In this document: one piece after another, positions 1 through 7,655 of the stretch
How the letters are laid out: each line of letters starts with the position of its first letter
Position numbering within the stretch: position 1 is the stretch's first letter
Source: a virus
Virus record (IMG/VR): IMGVR_UViG_3300025138_000316
Coordinates: 1 to 25,517 of that record
DNA: 25,517 nucleotides
Direction: 5' to 3' (one strand)
Notes under the pieces: model-generated
What the model was told of the DNA's origin: nothing
Databases searched by the model: none
What the model saw: the letters and a program-made list of their open reading frames with translations, nothing else
Made by a program: the position numbers and the translations under genes

Positions 1-749
1 CTGACAATGCCATTAATTCTGAGCATTATACTGATGGCTCCATTGATACAGCACATATTGCAGACAGCCAGATTACAGTAGCTAAAATGGCGGCTAACAG
101 TATTGATAGTGCTCAGTATGTAGACGGATCTATTGATACAGCACATATTGCTGATGGGCAAATTACAGCAGGTAAACTAGGTGCTGACTGTGTTACTGCT
201 GCTAAGATTGGTGACAATGTTTTAAACAGTGAGCATTATGCGGCAGGCTCTATTGATGCAGAACACTTAGCCTCAGATTCTGTAACTGAAGCTAAGATGG
301 CTGCTAATAGTGTTGACTCTCAGGCTTACGTTGATGGCTCAATAGACCAAGTACATCTAGCTGATGCTATCGTCAATGAAGCTAAGATGCAAATTTCTAA
401 CGGCCCTACAAATGGTTATATGCTTACAGCACAAAGTGGTAATACTGGTGGTATGACGTGGGCTGAAGCTCCAACCTCTAGTTCAACTGTAGGTGCAGTT
501 ACTACATATGCATGGTTAGGCAAGCCCTATAACAGTGCGGGGGCTTTTAGTACTGGCTCAGATTATGCAGGCAGTGGTTTAAGGTATGCTGGTACTATTA
601 TGGTAGACCAGTCTGCTCATAACCAATATAACTACAATACAGCCAATGACACTCACGGCGCTGCTCCTAGTGGTACATGGAGATGTATGGGATATGCGGC
701 AAAAGTAAGTAATCATATAGCTGCATCATTATTTTTAAGGATCTCATAA
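1..749 (+). CDS. Tail fibre protein, 5'-truncated by the window edge
   Basis: The reading frame is already open at position 3, so the start lies before the window and the ATG at 87 is probably internal. The visible part is about 249 residues. The first two thirds is an array of ten-residue repeats (YVDGSIDTAH, IADGQITAGK and similar), as in elongated trimeric beta-rich phage fibre shafts. The last third (from about 'GPTNGYML') is rich in Gly, Ser, Tyr and Asn and ends with GTWRCMGYAAKV and ASLFLRIS. Closely related endings close many phage fibre or tail-spike proteins, where the tip contacts the host. A tail assembly chaperone-like gene follows directly. Role inferred: host recognition at the cell surface. 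The distal tip probably sets host range. Fibre identity is fairly safe; the receptor is unknown. Confidence 0.82.
   Translation, partial: DNAINSEHYTDGSIDTAHIADSQITVAKMAANSIDSAQYVDGSIDTAHIADGQITAGKLGADCVTAAKIGDNVLNSEHYAAGSIDAEHLASDSVTEAKMAANSVDSQAYVDGSIDQVHLADAIVNEAKMQISNGPTNGYMLTAQSGNTGGMTWAEAPTSSSTVGAVTTYAWLGKPYNSAGAFSTGSDYAGSGLRYAGTIMVDQSAHNQYNYNTANDTHGAAPSGTWRCMGYAAKVSNHIAASLFLRIS
27..386 (+). repeat. Twelve tandem 30-nt (10-residue) coding repeats in the fibre shaft
   Basis: Twelve consecutive decads are seen with no insertion. Consensus: [YILM]-[AGTV]-[DAS]-[GNDSA]-x-[IVL]-[DTN]-x-x-[HKQA]. The order cycles roughly Y-type, I/L-type, M-type, so near-identical 90-nt super-repeats appear (for example around 111-180 and 24-90). 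Position 6 is always I, V or L and position 10 is mostly H or K, as expected for one beta rung per decad. The array probably extends upstream of the window. Confidence 0.85.
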
Positions 750-1169
750 ATGGAAACAATAAATATAATAAATGTAAGAAATGCACAATCTTTGTCGGCT
801 GACAATTTGCATATGGATGTTGAAATAGAACATCCGATACATGGATGGATTCCGTATAGTGTCACTCCGCAAGACACAGACACAACCATTGACAACGCAA
901 AAGTTATGGCTTTAATTGGAACAGACTTTGTGGCTTACGTTGCGCCCACACAGGCAGAATTAGATGCAGAAGCTGAGATACCAATTCGTACTGAACGTGA
1001 CAACACCCTATTCACAGTCGTTGATCCGCTAGTATCTAACCCACTGCGTTGGGCCGATCTAACAACAGTCAAGCAGGGTGAGTGGGCTACTTATCGTCTA
1101 GGACTTTTAGACGTACCACAGCAGGCGGGTTTTCCACACAAGGTAGTGTGGCCCACTAAGCCTAGCTGA
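750..1169 (+). CDS. Tail fibre assembly chaperone-like protein (Phage_tail_APC type)
   Basis: A 139-residue protein starting one base after the fibre stop. The N-terminal half (HPIHGWIPYSVTP, then 'ELDAEAEIPIRTERD') matches the layout of small phage proteins encoded next to fibres. The C-terminal third has the signature of the phage tail assembly chaperone family as I recall it (Pfam PF16778): RDN-x-L-x7-NPLRW, then W-x-TYRLGLLDVPQQAGFPHKVVWPTKP. Members are thought to help fold or attach fibres, or to be minor fibre-associated proteins. The stop TGA shares its last base with the next ATG (TGATG), so translation is likely coupled. The family call rests on this motif and on position, not on a search. 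Confidence 0.7.
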   Translation: METINIINVRNAQSLSADNLHMDVEIEHPIHGWIPYSVTPQDTDTTIDNAKVMALIGTDFVAYVAPTQAELDAEAEIPIRTERDNTLFTVVDPLVSNPLRWADLTTVKQGEWATYRLGLLDVPQQAGFPHKVVWPTKPS

Positions 1170-1423
1170 TGGATATTAACTGGACAGTAGTAACAATCGT
1201 AGGTGCACTACTAGCACAAGGGGCTGCTATTGTTTGGGCAGTATCAGGCATGGTGTCTGACATTAAGTATAACAAAGCTAACATAGCTGAAGTACGTGTA
1301 GGTAGTGCTAGACTAGCTAATGACATACATGAGAATGACGTAATGATTGCTCGTATAGACGCTAACGTTACTGCTATTAAGGAAGCATTGAATGTGGTTG
1401 CTAACAATCACGCAAAGAGATAA
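1169..1423 (+). CDS. Small membrane protein with one N-terminal TM segment (holin or spanin candidate)
   Basis: An 84-residue protein. Residues 5-27 (WTVVTIVGALLAQGAAIVWAV) form one strong transmembrane helix near the N-terminus. The rest is a polar helix (NKANIAEVRVGSARLANDIHENDVMIARIDANVTAIKEAL) with hydrophobic residues spaced like a coiled coil. This shape fits an inner-membrane spanin subunit or a small holin-like protein, and the place after the fibre genes fits a lysis role. No sequence motif proves either. No outer-membrane spanin with a lipobox and no separate soluble endolysin was seen nearby. Start chosen because its ATG overlaps the upstream stop by one base. Function is inferred. 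Confidence 0.55.
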   Translation: MDINWTVVTIVGALLAQGAAIVWAVSGMVSDIKYNKANIAEVRVGSARLANDIHENDVMIARIDANVTAIKEALNVVANNHAKR

Positions 1424-1427
1424 CTAA

Positions 1428-1904
1428 ATGATAGACCCTCTCACAGCTTTTGCTGCAGCTAATGCAGCCTTCAAGGGGGTCAAGATGCTTGTTGGGGCTG
1501 GCAAGGAAATACAAGACATCTCAGGTCAACTAGGGGCTTGGTATGGTGCAGTAGCTGACATAACTAGGGCTGAGTCACAAAGAAAGAACCCTACGTTCTT
1601 AGACAAGATGTCTCAAGGTACTGCGTCTATAGAACAAGAAGCAATGGACATTGTTGTCCGTAAGAAGACGTTAGTAGAAAAAGAAAAAGAAATAAAGTTT
1701 ATGCTTGACATGCGGTTTGGCTTTGGAACTTACGATGAAATGCTTACAATGCGTAGACAGATACGCAAGGACAGGGAGAAAGAAGTATACGCTGCAATGG
1801 AATCTAAAAGACAGATTGCAAATAACATGGCTATACTTGGTTTGTCTATTATGATTATTGGTATTATAGGTGGTGGTGTGTATATGATTGCATTGGTAAT
1901 ATAA
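1428..1904 (+). CDS. Conserved phage protein with a C-terminal TM segment, function unknown
   Basis: A 158-residue protein starting five bases after the previous gene. The N-terminus (MIDPLTAFAAANAAFKGVKMLVGAGKEI) is a small-residue-rich amphipathic helix. The middle is a charged helix ('KKTLVEKEKEIKFMLDMRFG', then 'MRRQIRKDREKEVYAAME'). The last 25 residues (MAILGLSIMIIGIIGGGVYMIALVI) are a clear transmembrane helix with almost no tail after it. I recall similar 'DPLTAFAAA..AFKGVK' proteins in marine phages, annotated as hypothetical. A tail-anchored protein in a run of small membrane proteins could take part in lysis or envelope passage. That is inference. Confidence 0.6.
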   Translation: MIDPLTAFAAANAAFKGVKMLVGAGKEIQDISGQLGAWYGAVADITRAESQRKNPTFLDKMSQGTASIEQEAMDIVVRKKTLVEKEKEIKFMLDMRFGFGTYDEMLTMRRQIRKDREKEVYAAMESKRQIANNMAILGLSIMIIGIIGGGVYMIALVI

Positions 1905-1905
1905 T

Positions 1906-2169
1906 ATGAATACCGTTATACTACCACTTGTATTAACCAGTAGTTTGCTTTATCCTGAGTATGTAACGTGCAACTTATGGAAGTATACTGAGAGTGAACG
2001 TGAAGGTAAGATATGTATTTACTTAGGTAAGAACAAAACTATTGCATATCACTACGCACAGAGTAGCTTTCGTGAATGCCCTAAGCAGTTTCAATGTAGG
2101 TACTCACCTAACTCTAAGGCTAAGGTTAATATAAAAGATATACTTAAAGGTTTAAGTGATGGCTTTTAG
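1906..2169 (+). CDS. Small exported cysteine-containing protein, unknown function
   Basis: An 87-residue protein. The first 15 residues (MNTVILPLVLTSSLL) are hydrophobic but lack a strong basic N-terminus, so this is a weak signal peptide or membrane anchor. Four cysteines follow (C22, C37, C58, C64), which would suit disulphides in the periplasm. The TC at residue 22 is not a good lipobox, so an outer-membrane spanin lipoprotein is doubtful. It starts two bases after the stop of the TM protein before it, so the two are probably co-translated. Not recognised; real-gene status rests on tight packing and strand. Confidence 0.5.
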   Translation: MNTVILPLVLTSSLLYPEYVTCNLWKYTESEREGKICIYLGKNKTIAYHYAQSSFRECPKQFQCRYSPNSKAKVNIKDILKGLSDGF

Positions 2170-2224
2170 AAGTACACTGTGTTATAATAAAGAAATACTT
2201 GAAGCACTAGAAGGTAGATTTTAG
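2159..2224 (+). CDS. Candidate 21-residue micro-ORF bridging two genes
   Basis: An ATG at 2159 opens a 21-codon ORF (protein begins MAFRSTLCYN, ends EALEGRF). It overlaps the previous gene by 11 bases and its TAG ends one base before the next ATG, so it fills the gap exactly. An AAAGG lies about 8-10 bases upstream. It may serve to couple translation into the 775-residue gene or encode a peptide. A small ORF that fills a gap by chance is also possible. Confidence 0.3.
   Translation: MAFRSTLCYNKEILEALEGRF
2180..2188 (+). promoter_or_regulatory. Possible extended -10 promoter (TGTTATAAT)
   Basis: TATAAT at 2183-2188 is preceded by TG one base earlier, an extended -10 element. No convincing -35 box stands 17 bases upstream. 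It lies 37 bases before the ATG of the 775-residue virion gene and could strengthen late transcription of the internal virion genes. It falls inside the candidate micro-ORF. Confidence 0.3.
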
Positions 2225-4552
2225 ATGATGAACTCAACAAACCCAAATAGAATTGCTGAAAAGGTTGCTAGTAGATTTGGCATCTCTGTAAAGGACATTG
2301 GGGATGACCCTGTTGCTAGTCAAGTATTAAATAGAGTTATGCTTACTATGTCTAAAAAGTATGCTGAAGGAGGTTCTGTACCAAGGCAGACTACTATTGC
2401 TGGTCAGCCCCACGCACTAGCTTATATTAATCCTAGAGAAGAACAGATGCTTCTTGATGCTGGCGGTTCAGGACGCCCCGGCCCCGGTGGTATTCCTGCT
2501 TATGAGGATGGCTACATAACGGATGGTACAAATGAAATATATGTATCTGAAGATATGGCTGACGCACTGAGGCGCTACCCCGGTTATAGACGAGGAAGAG
2601 CGCCTACACAAGCTGAGCAGAGTGCTGCAGCGACTGCTGCTGCTGCGGGTACAGAAGAAGACAAAACTGCAGCCGATGCTGCTGTTAAGGCTGCTGAAGA
2701 AGCTACGGCAGCACAAACTGCAGACCTAGTAGCAGCACGTACAACCCAACAAGAAAAAGTTGATAAATTAAGACTTGAGCTATCAAAGCTTCAAACTAGT
2801 GATCAAGACAACCCTGCTATAGTAAGTGCTATTTCTGCAAAGAACCAGCAGCTTCTTGGAGCACAAAATGATTTAGCTGCTATTGGTGCAAGTGAAAGAG
2901 CAGACGTTGCAACTAATCAAAAAACGACTGCTGCAGATTTCTTAAAAGACCCTGCATCTTCTGTTACAAAACAATTAGTAGACAAGATAGATGCTACAAC
3001 AGAAGGTACGTCTTTAGACCCTGAAAAAGTAGGGGATGCAGGTGATGCTACTGATGCTTTACTTGAGCAAGCCACTGCAACTACAGCGGCCACACCTGCG
3101 TCTTTAGGTACAGAAACTTATGACGCTTCTACATCTAAAAAACAAGCAGAAAAAGCTCTTGAGTCTGTGGATGCAGAACAAGGTGACGTATCCAAAACTA
3201 TTACTGCTGCAACAGCAGATGCAGAAGAAATGGCGGGTTTAGGCACGGACGATATAGAAACCATAGATGATCCTACTACTGTAATAGCGCCTCCTAAACG
3301 TGTACTTATGGCTGGTGAGGAGCTTGAAGGTTCCTCTGTAGATATGGAAGCAGTAAATGAGGCTGTGCAAGTAGCTACAGCCACAGCTAATCCATCTAAG
3401 AAAGCTACCGTCAAAGGGCAACTCTCAGAGCTTATGCAGGACTTTGAGGGAGGTGAACCACCCGCTTGGGCAGCAGGGGCCATGAGAGCCGCAAACACAG
3501 CTATGGCGGCACGTGGTTTAGGGGCGTCCTCTATGGCAGGACAGGCCATTGTACAGGCTGCTATGGAGTCTGCTTTACCTATTGCTTCACAGGACGCTTC
3601 TACGTTTGCTAAGTTTGAAGCACAGAACTTAAGTAACCGTCAGCAGTCTGCTATGTTTGCTGCAGAGCAACGTGCTGCTTTCCTTAACTTAGACTTTAAT
3701 CAAGACTTCCAAGCACGTGTAGCTACAGCCGCTAAGATCAGTGACATAGCTAACGTTAACTTTACTGCTGATCAACAGATTGCTTTAGAGAACGCTAAGA
3801 TTGCTTCAACGGCTGACCTTGCAAACATGTCAGCTAAGAATGCAAAAGTTGTGGCAGATGCTGCAGCTATGGCTAGTATGGAAATGACTAATCTCAATAA
3901 TAGACAACAAGCAGAAGTTCAGAATGCTAAAAACTTCCTGTCTATGGATTTAGCTAACTTAGATGCAGCACAACAGACTACTTTGTTTAAAGCTAAGTCA
4001 GTACAAGATGCTATCTTAAGTGATACTGCAGCAACAAATGCAGCACTACAGTTTAATGCTACAAGTGAAAATCAAACTAATCAATTTATGGCTACACTAA
4101 AGTCAAACACAGATCAGTTTAACGTTAGTCAATCTAACGCAATGGCAAAGTTTAACACAGATGAAGCTAACGCTTTAGCTGAGTTTAACAAAGAACAAGA
4201 GAATGCAAGAGATGAGTTTAACACAGAGAATGGTTTGCTTATTGCTCAAGCTAACGCCAAGTGGCGTCAAGGTGTTGTAACATCTAATACTGCTGCACAG
4301 AATGAAGCTAACATGAATGACGCTAAAGTAGCCAACGCTATGACTGCAAAGCAGATTGATAACATCTGGCAGGAAGAGCGTGACCTTATGTCGTTTGCTT
4401 GGAAGACTGCTAATAGTGACGCTGAGAGAAAGACACAGATTATGGCTGCACATATTAATGCTAATGCAAGTTTAGAGGCACAACAGCTAAAAGGTAAGTG
4501 GGATTCTTGGGGAGCAATAGGTGCAGCTATTATATCTTATAAGCCTACATAA
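2225..4552 (+). CDS. Alanine-rich coiled-coil virion protein, likely internal or tail structural protein
   Basis: A 775-residue protein. Residues 1-55 are a short helical region followed by KKYAEGGSV, a motif I associate with structural proteins of marine phages. A glycine/proline-rich segment comes next (GGSGRPGPGGIPAYEDGY). From about residue 130 it is almost entirely Ala-, Gln-, Asn-rich helix, predicted coiled coil, with repeated NLxNRQQ motifs and six perfect 11-residue repeats near residues 610-675. The C-terminus turns back to normal composition (SWGAIGAAIISYKP). In T7-like phages, internal core proteins between connector and DNA have such long helical rods. The gene opens a run of five virion genes. 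Two ATGs stand in tandem at 2225 and 2228; a GAAGG sits about ten bases upstream. Exact role unknown. Confidence 0.65.
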   Translation: MMNSTNPNRIAEKVASRFGISVKDIGDDPVASQVLNRVMLTMSKKYAEGGSVPRQTTIAGQPHALAYINPREEQMLLDAGGSGRPGPGGIPAYEDGYITDGTNEIYVSEDMADALRRYPGYRRGRAPTQAEQSAAATAAAAGTEEDKTAADAAVKAAEEATAAQTADLVAARTTQQEKVDKLRLELSKLQTSDQDNPAIVSAISAKNQQLLGAQNDLAAIGASERADVATNQKTTAADFLKDPASSVTKQLVDKIDATTEGTSLDPEKVGDAGDATDALLEQATATTAATPASLGTETYDASTSKKQAEKALESVDAEQGDVSKTITAATADAEEMAGLGTDDIETIDDPTTVIAPPKRVLMAGEELEGSSVDMEAVNEAVQVATATANPSKKATVKGQLSELMQDFEGGEPPAWAAGAMRAANTAMAARGLGASSMAGQAIVQAAMESALPIASQDASTFAKFEAQNLSNRQQSAMFAAEQRAAFLNLDFNQDFQARVATAAKISDIANVNFTADQQIALENAKIASTADLANMSAKNAKVVADAAAMASMEMTNLNNRQQAEVQNAKNFLSMDLANLDAAQQTTLFKAKSVQDAILSDTAATNAALQFNATSENQTNQFMATLKSNTDQFNVSQSNAMAKFNTDEANALAEFNKEQENARDEFNTENGLLIAQANAKWRQGVVTSNTAAQNEANMNDAKVANAMTAKQIDNIWQEERDLMSFAWKTANSDAERKTQIMAAHINANASLEAQQLKGKWDSWGAIGAAIISYKPT
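4052..4249 (+). repeat. Six 11-residue (hendecad) repeats in the coiled-coil virion protein
   Basis: Six successive units begin with F and are exactly 11 residues apart: FNATSENQTNQ, FMATLKSNTDQ, FNVSQSNAMAK, FNTDEANALAE, FNKEQENARDE, FNTENGLLIAQ. Hendecad spacing favours a nearly straight or slightly right-handed coiled coil rather than a heptad one. At the DNA level this gives 33-nt imperfect repeats. Confidence 0.85.
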
Positions 4553-4578
4553 TAATAAAAAGACAGAGGTACTATTAA

Positions 4579-5475
4579 ATGGGTTTTCTACAATCTGGTA
4601 ATACAGTAGACGAGACTTTAACTTCTATAAAAGAAGAGATAGAAGCACCTACTAAGGCTGCAGAAGAAACAGGTGAGGCAACTCGTAAAGGTTTAGTTAC
4701 TCAGCCTTTTACTGTAGTAGAAGAAGAAGAGAAAAAAAGTACGTTTGATACTGTACTGGAAATGTTTGAATCTTTTAGGTCATCTTGGTCTGATAATAAC
4801 ATTGATGTCACGCCTGTTGAAGATGATCCTGAACAGGCTACCTTAAAGTTTTCTTCTGCTGAGATGGCTGCTAAAGAAAAAGCAAGAGGTCTACCTACTG
4901 CAGAGCAGACAAGTGATAAGTATGCTTTAGTTATGAAGCGTAGAGGTGGCCCTAGAAAAAACAAGATGCCTACTCTATTAAAGGATCAAGTATTCTTAGA
5001 TGGTATAAACCGTCTTAAGAGAGATCATCCAAAATTACCTTTGGACAAGTTCTATCAAATAATTGAAGGTGAGTCAGCAGGTAATACAGACGATAGAAAC
5101 GCAAACTCTGGTGCTGTAGGTTTATGGCAAGTTACCACTGATGCTTTAACGGACCTCAAAGAAAGAGATTTAGTACCTCAAGACCTTACCCTAGATAAGA
5201 TACGCTATATGGATGCAGGAAAACAATTAGACTTGTATTCAAAGTACTTGACTAGATGGGGTTATGATGGCAAAATGTCTTTAGGTGTTCTTCAGGCAGC
5301 ACCTATTAAAAGAAAAGTAGAAAATAAAGAACAAGTAATATTTAAAAAAGGCAGTAAAGCGTGGAATCAAAACCCCGGTTGGCGCGGTCCAAAAGCTATT
5401 ACACTTAAGTCTATTGATGAGTATTACTTTGGCGACCCTGTTAAGGTGTCTTTACGTCCTCAACTCAGGCCATAA
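4579..5475 (+). CDS. Virion-associated lytic transglycosylase (SLT-like domain)
   Basis: A 298-residue protein. The first 130 residues are acidic and poorly ordered. From about residue 135 a lysozyme-like SLT domain is visible: FYQIIEGESAGN (E165 followed by S166, the usual catalytic Glu-Ser), NANSGAVGLWQVT (the GxxGLxQ helix) and a later 'LDLYSKYLTRWGYDGKMSLG'. Such domains cleave the MurNAc-GlcNAc bond of peptidoglycan. The gene lies among internal virion genes, so it most likely opens a local hole in the cell wall during genome entry, as the transglycosylase part of T7 gp16 does. Here it is a separate protein. It could also serve in lysis, as no other endolysin is present in the window. 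RBS AGAGGT upstream. Domain call good; timing inferred. Confidence 0.78.
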   Translation: MGFLQSGNTVDETLTSIKEEIEAPTKAAEETGEATRKGLVTQPFTVVEEEEKKSTFDTVLEMFESFRSSWSDNNIDVTPVEDDPEQATLKFSSAEMAAKEKARGLPTAEQTSDKYALVMKRRGGPRKNKMPTLLKDQVFLDGINRLKRDHPKLPLDKFYQIIEGESAGNTDDRNANSGAVGLWQVTTDALTDLKERDLVPQDLTLDKIRYMDAGKQLDLYSKYLTRWGYDGKMSLGVLQAAPIKRKVENKEQVIFKKGSKAWNQNPGWRGPKAITLKSIDEYYFGDPVKVSLRPQLRP

Positions 5476-5501
5476 AAGATAAAAAAAAAGAAGGATAATA
5501 A

Positions 5502-6098
5502 ATGTCTCAAGAACTACTAACAGGCCCAATACCGGGGCAATCTTTAACGGATACACCGGGGAACTACCCTTGGGAGCAACCACCTGAAACTGAACAGCCA
5601 GAAGAAGCACTAATGATGCACATTGAAAAGATGTCTTCTCCTGAGTTCATGGAAGGGGCATCTGTTCTTATGCAAGTTGGTGTACCTGTATCTGTCCTTA
5701 CCAATACAGCTATCTCAGGGGCTGTCTCTGCAGGTCTTCACAGCATTGACGTAGGTCTTATAATTGCTCCCGGCATTCAGAAAGAGATTGTGTCTATTGC
5801 TGAGATGACAGGGGTTAACTATAAGTTAGATTTCTCTAAGGATGATGAAGTAGAGCAAAGACAGAAAGATAACCTTAAAGCTCTTGTAGCATCTAAACTT
5901 AAGAAAGGTGACTCTAAGCTAGACAAGGGTGATGTAACTAAGACTATGGAAGCTATGACTAGCCCAGAGGTAGAGGAAATAGAAGACATGCGAGAGCAGG
6001 ACGAAAGTGCCAGCACTGAGATGGATCAAGCTCCCCAAGAACAACCAGAAGCTCAAGTACCAGAGGGTAACATGGGCTTAATGAGTAGAGGAGCATAA
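5502..6098 (+). CDS. Putative virion protein of unknown function
   Basis: A 198-residue protein with an AAGAAGGA ribosome-binding site. The N-terminus is proline-rich (GPIPGQSLTDTPGNYPWEQPPE). Residues 45-105 form a small folded part with a hydrophobic stretch (VGVPVSVLTNTAISGAVSAGLHSIDVGLIIAPGI) that could be buried or membrane-active. The C-terminal 90 residues are highly charged and acidic and end in GLMSRGA. I associate the PGQSLTDTPGNYPWE opening and the GLMSR ending with structural-module proteins of marine podoviruses, but know no function. It sits between the transglycosylase and two large internal proteins, so membership in the ejected core complex is a reasonable guess. Confidence 0.6.
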   Translation: MSQELLTGPIPGQSLTDTPGNYPWEQPPETEQPEEALMMHIEKMSSPEFMEGASVLMQVGVPVSVLTNTAISGAVSAGLHSIDVGLIIAPGIQKEIVSIAEMTGVNYKLDFSKDDEVEQRQKDNLKALVASKLKKGDSKLDKGDVTKTMEAMTSPEVEEIEDMREQDESASTEMDQAPQEQPEAQVPEGNMGLMSRGA

Positions 6099-6101
6099 GC
6101 T

Positions 6102-7655
6102 ATGGGCATTGAACAGATATTAGTACCTCTTTTAGGCGGTGCAGCAAAAGGCTTTGTTGCTAGACAAGATGATCTCCGCAAAGAGTACCGTGTAAAGAAA
6201 GATCGCCAGAAAGCTTGGGCAGATGCTAATGGCAGGAAAATAATGGCTGACTTAGAGGCTAAGTCTGACTTTGTGTTAAACGCTGGTGAGTCTTTAGAGA
6301 ATGCTGGCCTTGCGACAGAAAACGTAAAGTACATAGTTGATACCTATGGAACAAATGCTTTAATAAAACTAAAAGAGCAAGTAGATAAACTGGGTATTAG
6401 TGAGCTAGAGGCATTAAAGGTTGCATCTACTGATGGAAAAGGCGGCTTGAATACTGTTATTAAAATGTCAAACGAATATGAACCTGATGATACAACATGG
6501 GCAGAGACTGTAGTAAAAGATTTTCAAGTCAATCAGATTTCTGATAAAGATGCACCTGATAGACCTAAAGGCTTCCTAGCTAATCTTAGATACCAGATGT
6601 CAGGTGGCTCTTTTGAAGATGAACATGATGAATGGATGAATGAAGATTTCATTACAGATTCAAGGGGTCAAGGTGTTTCCATAAGAGAGCTTAGAGCAGC
6701 GCCTTTAGGTAGACCTTCACGTGGTACTGTAGCTAACTTTGATTTGACTGCTTTGGACGAGAGTGAAGGTATTTCTAGGAAAGATCAACAGCAATGGAGA
6801 TTAGCCACAACATCAATCTTAGATTATGCTAGAAATGCTCTAAGTAACGACCCAACGTTAATGGATGCACTTACTAGTGATATTGATGGACAGCGTGTGT
6901 CTGCTGCTGATCAATTATCAAATCTAAAGAATAAGCCAGAGCTAAAAGAGGTATTTGATGATGCCTTAAATGATGTAAACAAAGCTATACCTTTAAGCGG
7001 TAATACTGCAGCAGAACTGTATTTAAGGAATTATGATGGGGCTTTCGGGGGTATTCTTAATCCTATCTCACCAGAAGAACAGGAACAAGCACTATTAGCT
7101 GACCTAGAAGAGAACAATTTAAAAAGAGAAGATATAGCTGAAGTTGCTACAGAAGCAGAAGGTATAAAACACTTCAAGGACCATAACGTAGATTACGTTA
7201 TAGTAGATGGTGAGTTAAGGAAGCGTGATGTAGATAATCTTTTTGATCCTAAAAAAGCTGTGCCAGTAGAGGATAAATCTTTAGTTAAAGCTAGAGAAGA
7301 TCAAGCAGAACGATTATTAGAAATAGAAAAACTACCTGATGTAGAACCTTTTCCAGAAGGCTCTGATGCTAGGGCATATATGAATCAAAGGGAGTGGAAT
7401 ATAAATAATAAAGGCCGTTACAATAAAGAGGGAAAAGTAATTGCAGCACCTAAATATCCAACTAATGAAACAGAAATGAAACTTCTTTTTGGGCCTCCTT
7501 GGAATTTACCTAAAACTAGAAGAGGTACAGGTATGAATTCAACAAAAGTAGAGCGTACATTGGAAGAATTACAAAACTATTGGATAAAAACATACGGTGA
7601 GACTCATGATAAGCTTACAGGCTTTCCTACTATTGTAGATCAGGAGCCTGAATAA
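6102..7655 (+). CDS. Putative internal virion protein, 517 residues
   Basis: Starts three bases after the previous stop, with GAGGAG inside that gene's end as its ribosome-binding site. The first 50 residues include a hydrophobic start (IEQILVPLLGGAAKGFVA) followed by a basic helix (RQDDLRKEYRVKKDRQKAW). The rest is charged, mostly helical and without transmembrane segments or recognisable catalytic motifs. The C-terminus includes KLLFGPPWNLPKTRRGTG. The last base of its TAA is the first base of the next ATG (TAATG), so it is translationally coupled to the 1203-residue protein. Size and place resemble T7 gp15, an ejected internal core protein. Equivalence is by position only. Confidence 0.6.
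   Translation: MGIEQILVPLLGGAAKGFVARQDDLRKEYRVKKDRQKAWADANGRKIMADLEAKSDFVLNAGESLENAGLATENVKYIVDTYGTNALIKLKEQVDKLGISELEALKVASTDGKGGLNTVIKMSNEYEPDDTTWAETVVKDFQVNQISDKDAPDRPKGFLANLRYQMSGGSFEDEHDEWMNEDFITDSRGQGVSIRELRAAPLGRPSRGTVANFDLTALDESEGISRKDQQQWRLATTSILDYARNALSNDPTLMDALTSDIDGQRVSAADQLSNLKNKPELKEVFDDALNDVNKAIPLSGNTAAELYLRNYDGAFGGILNPISPEEQEQALLADLEENNLKREDIAEVATEAEGIKHFKDHNVDYVIVDGELRKRDVDNLFDPKKAVPVEDKSLVKAREDQAERLLEIEKLPDVEPFPEGSDARAYMNQREWNINNKGRYNKEGKVIAAPKYPTNETEMKLLFGPPWNLPKTRRGTGMNSTKVERTLEELQNYWIKTYGETHDKLTGFPTIVDQEPE

Noticed and set aside
1169-1423. Firm holin assignment
   Set aside because: One TM segment and a coiled coil are not specific; a spanin-like or structural membrane protein is equally possible, so only a candidate role is given.
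3118-3549. 143-codon frame antisense to the coiled-coil virion gene
   Set aside because: The Ala/Ser-rich translation mirrors the composition bias of the gene on the other strand; antisense shadow.
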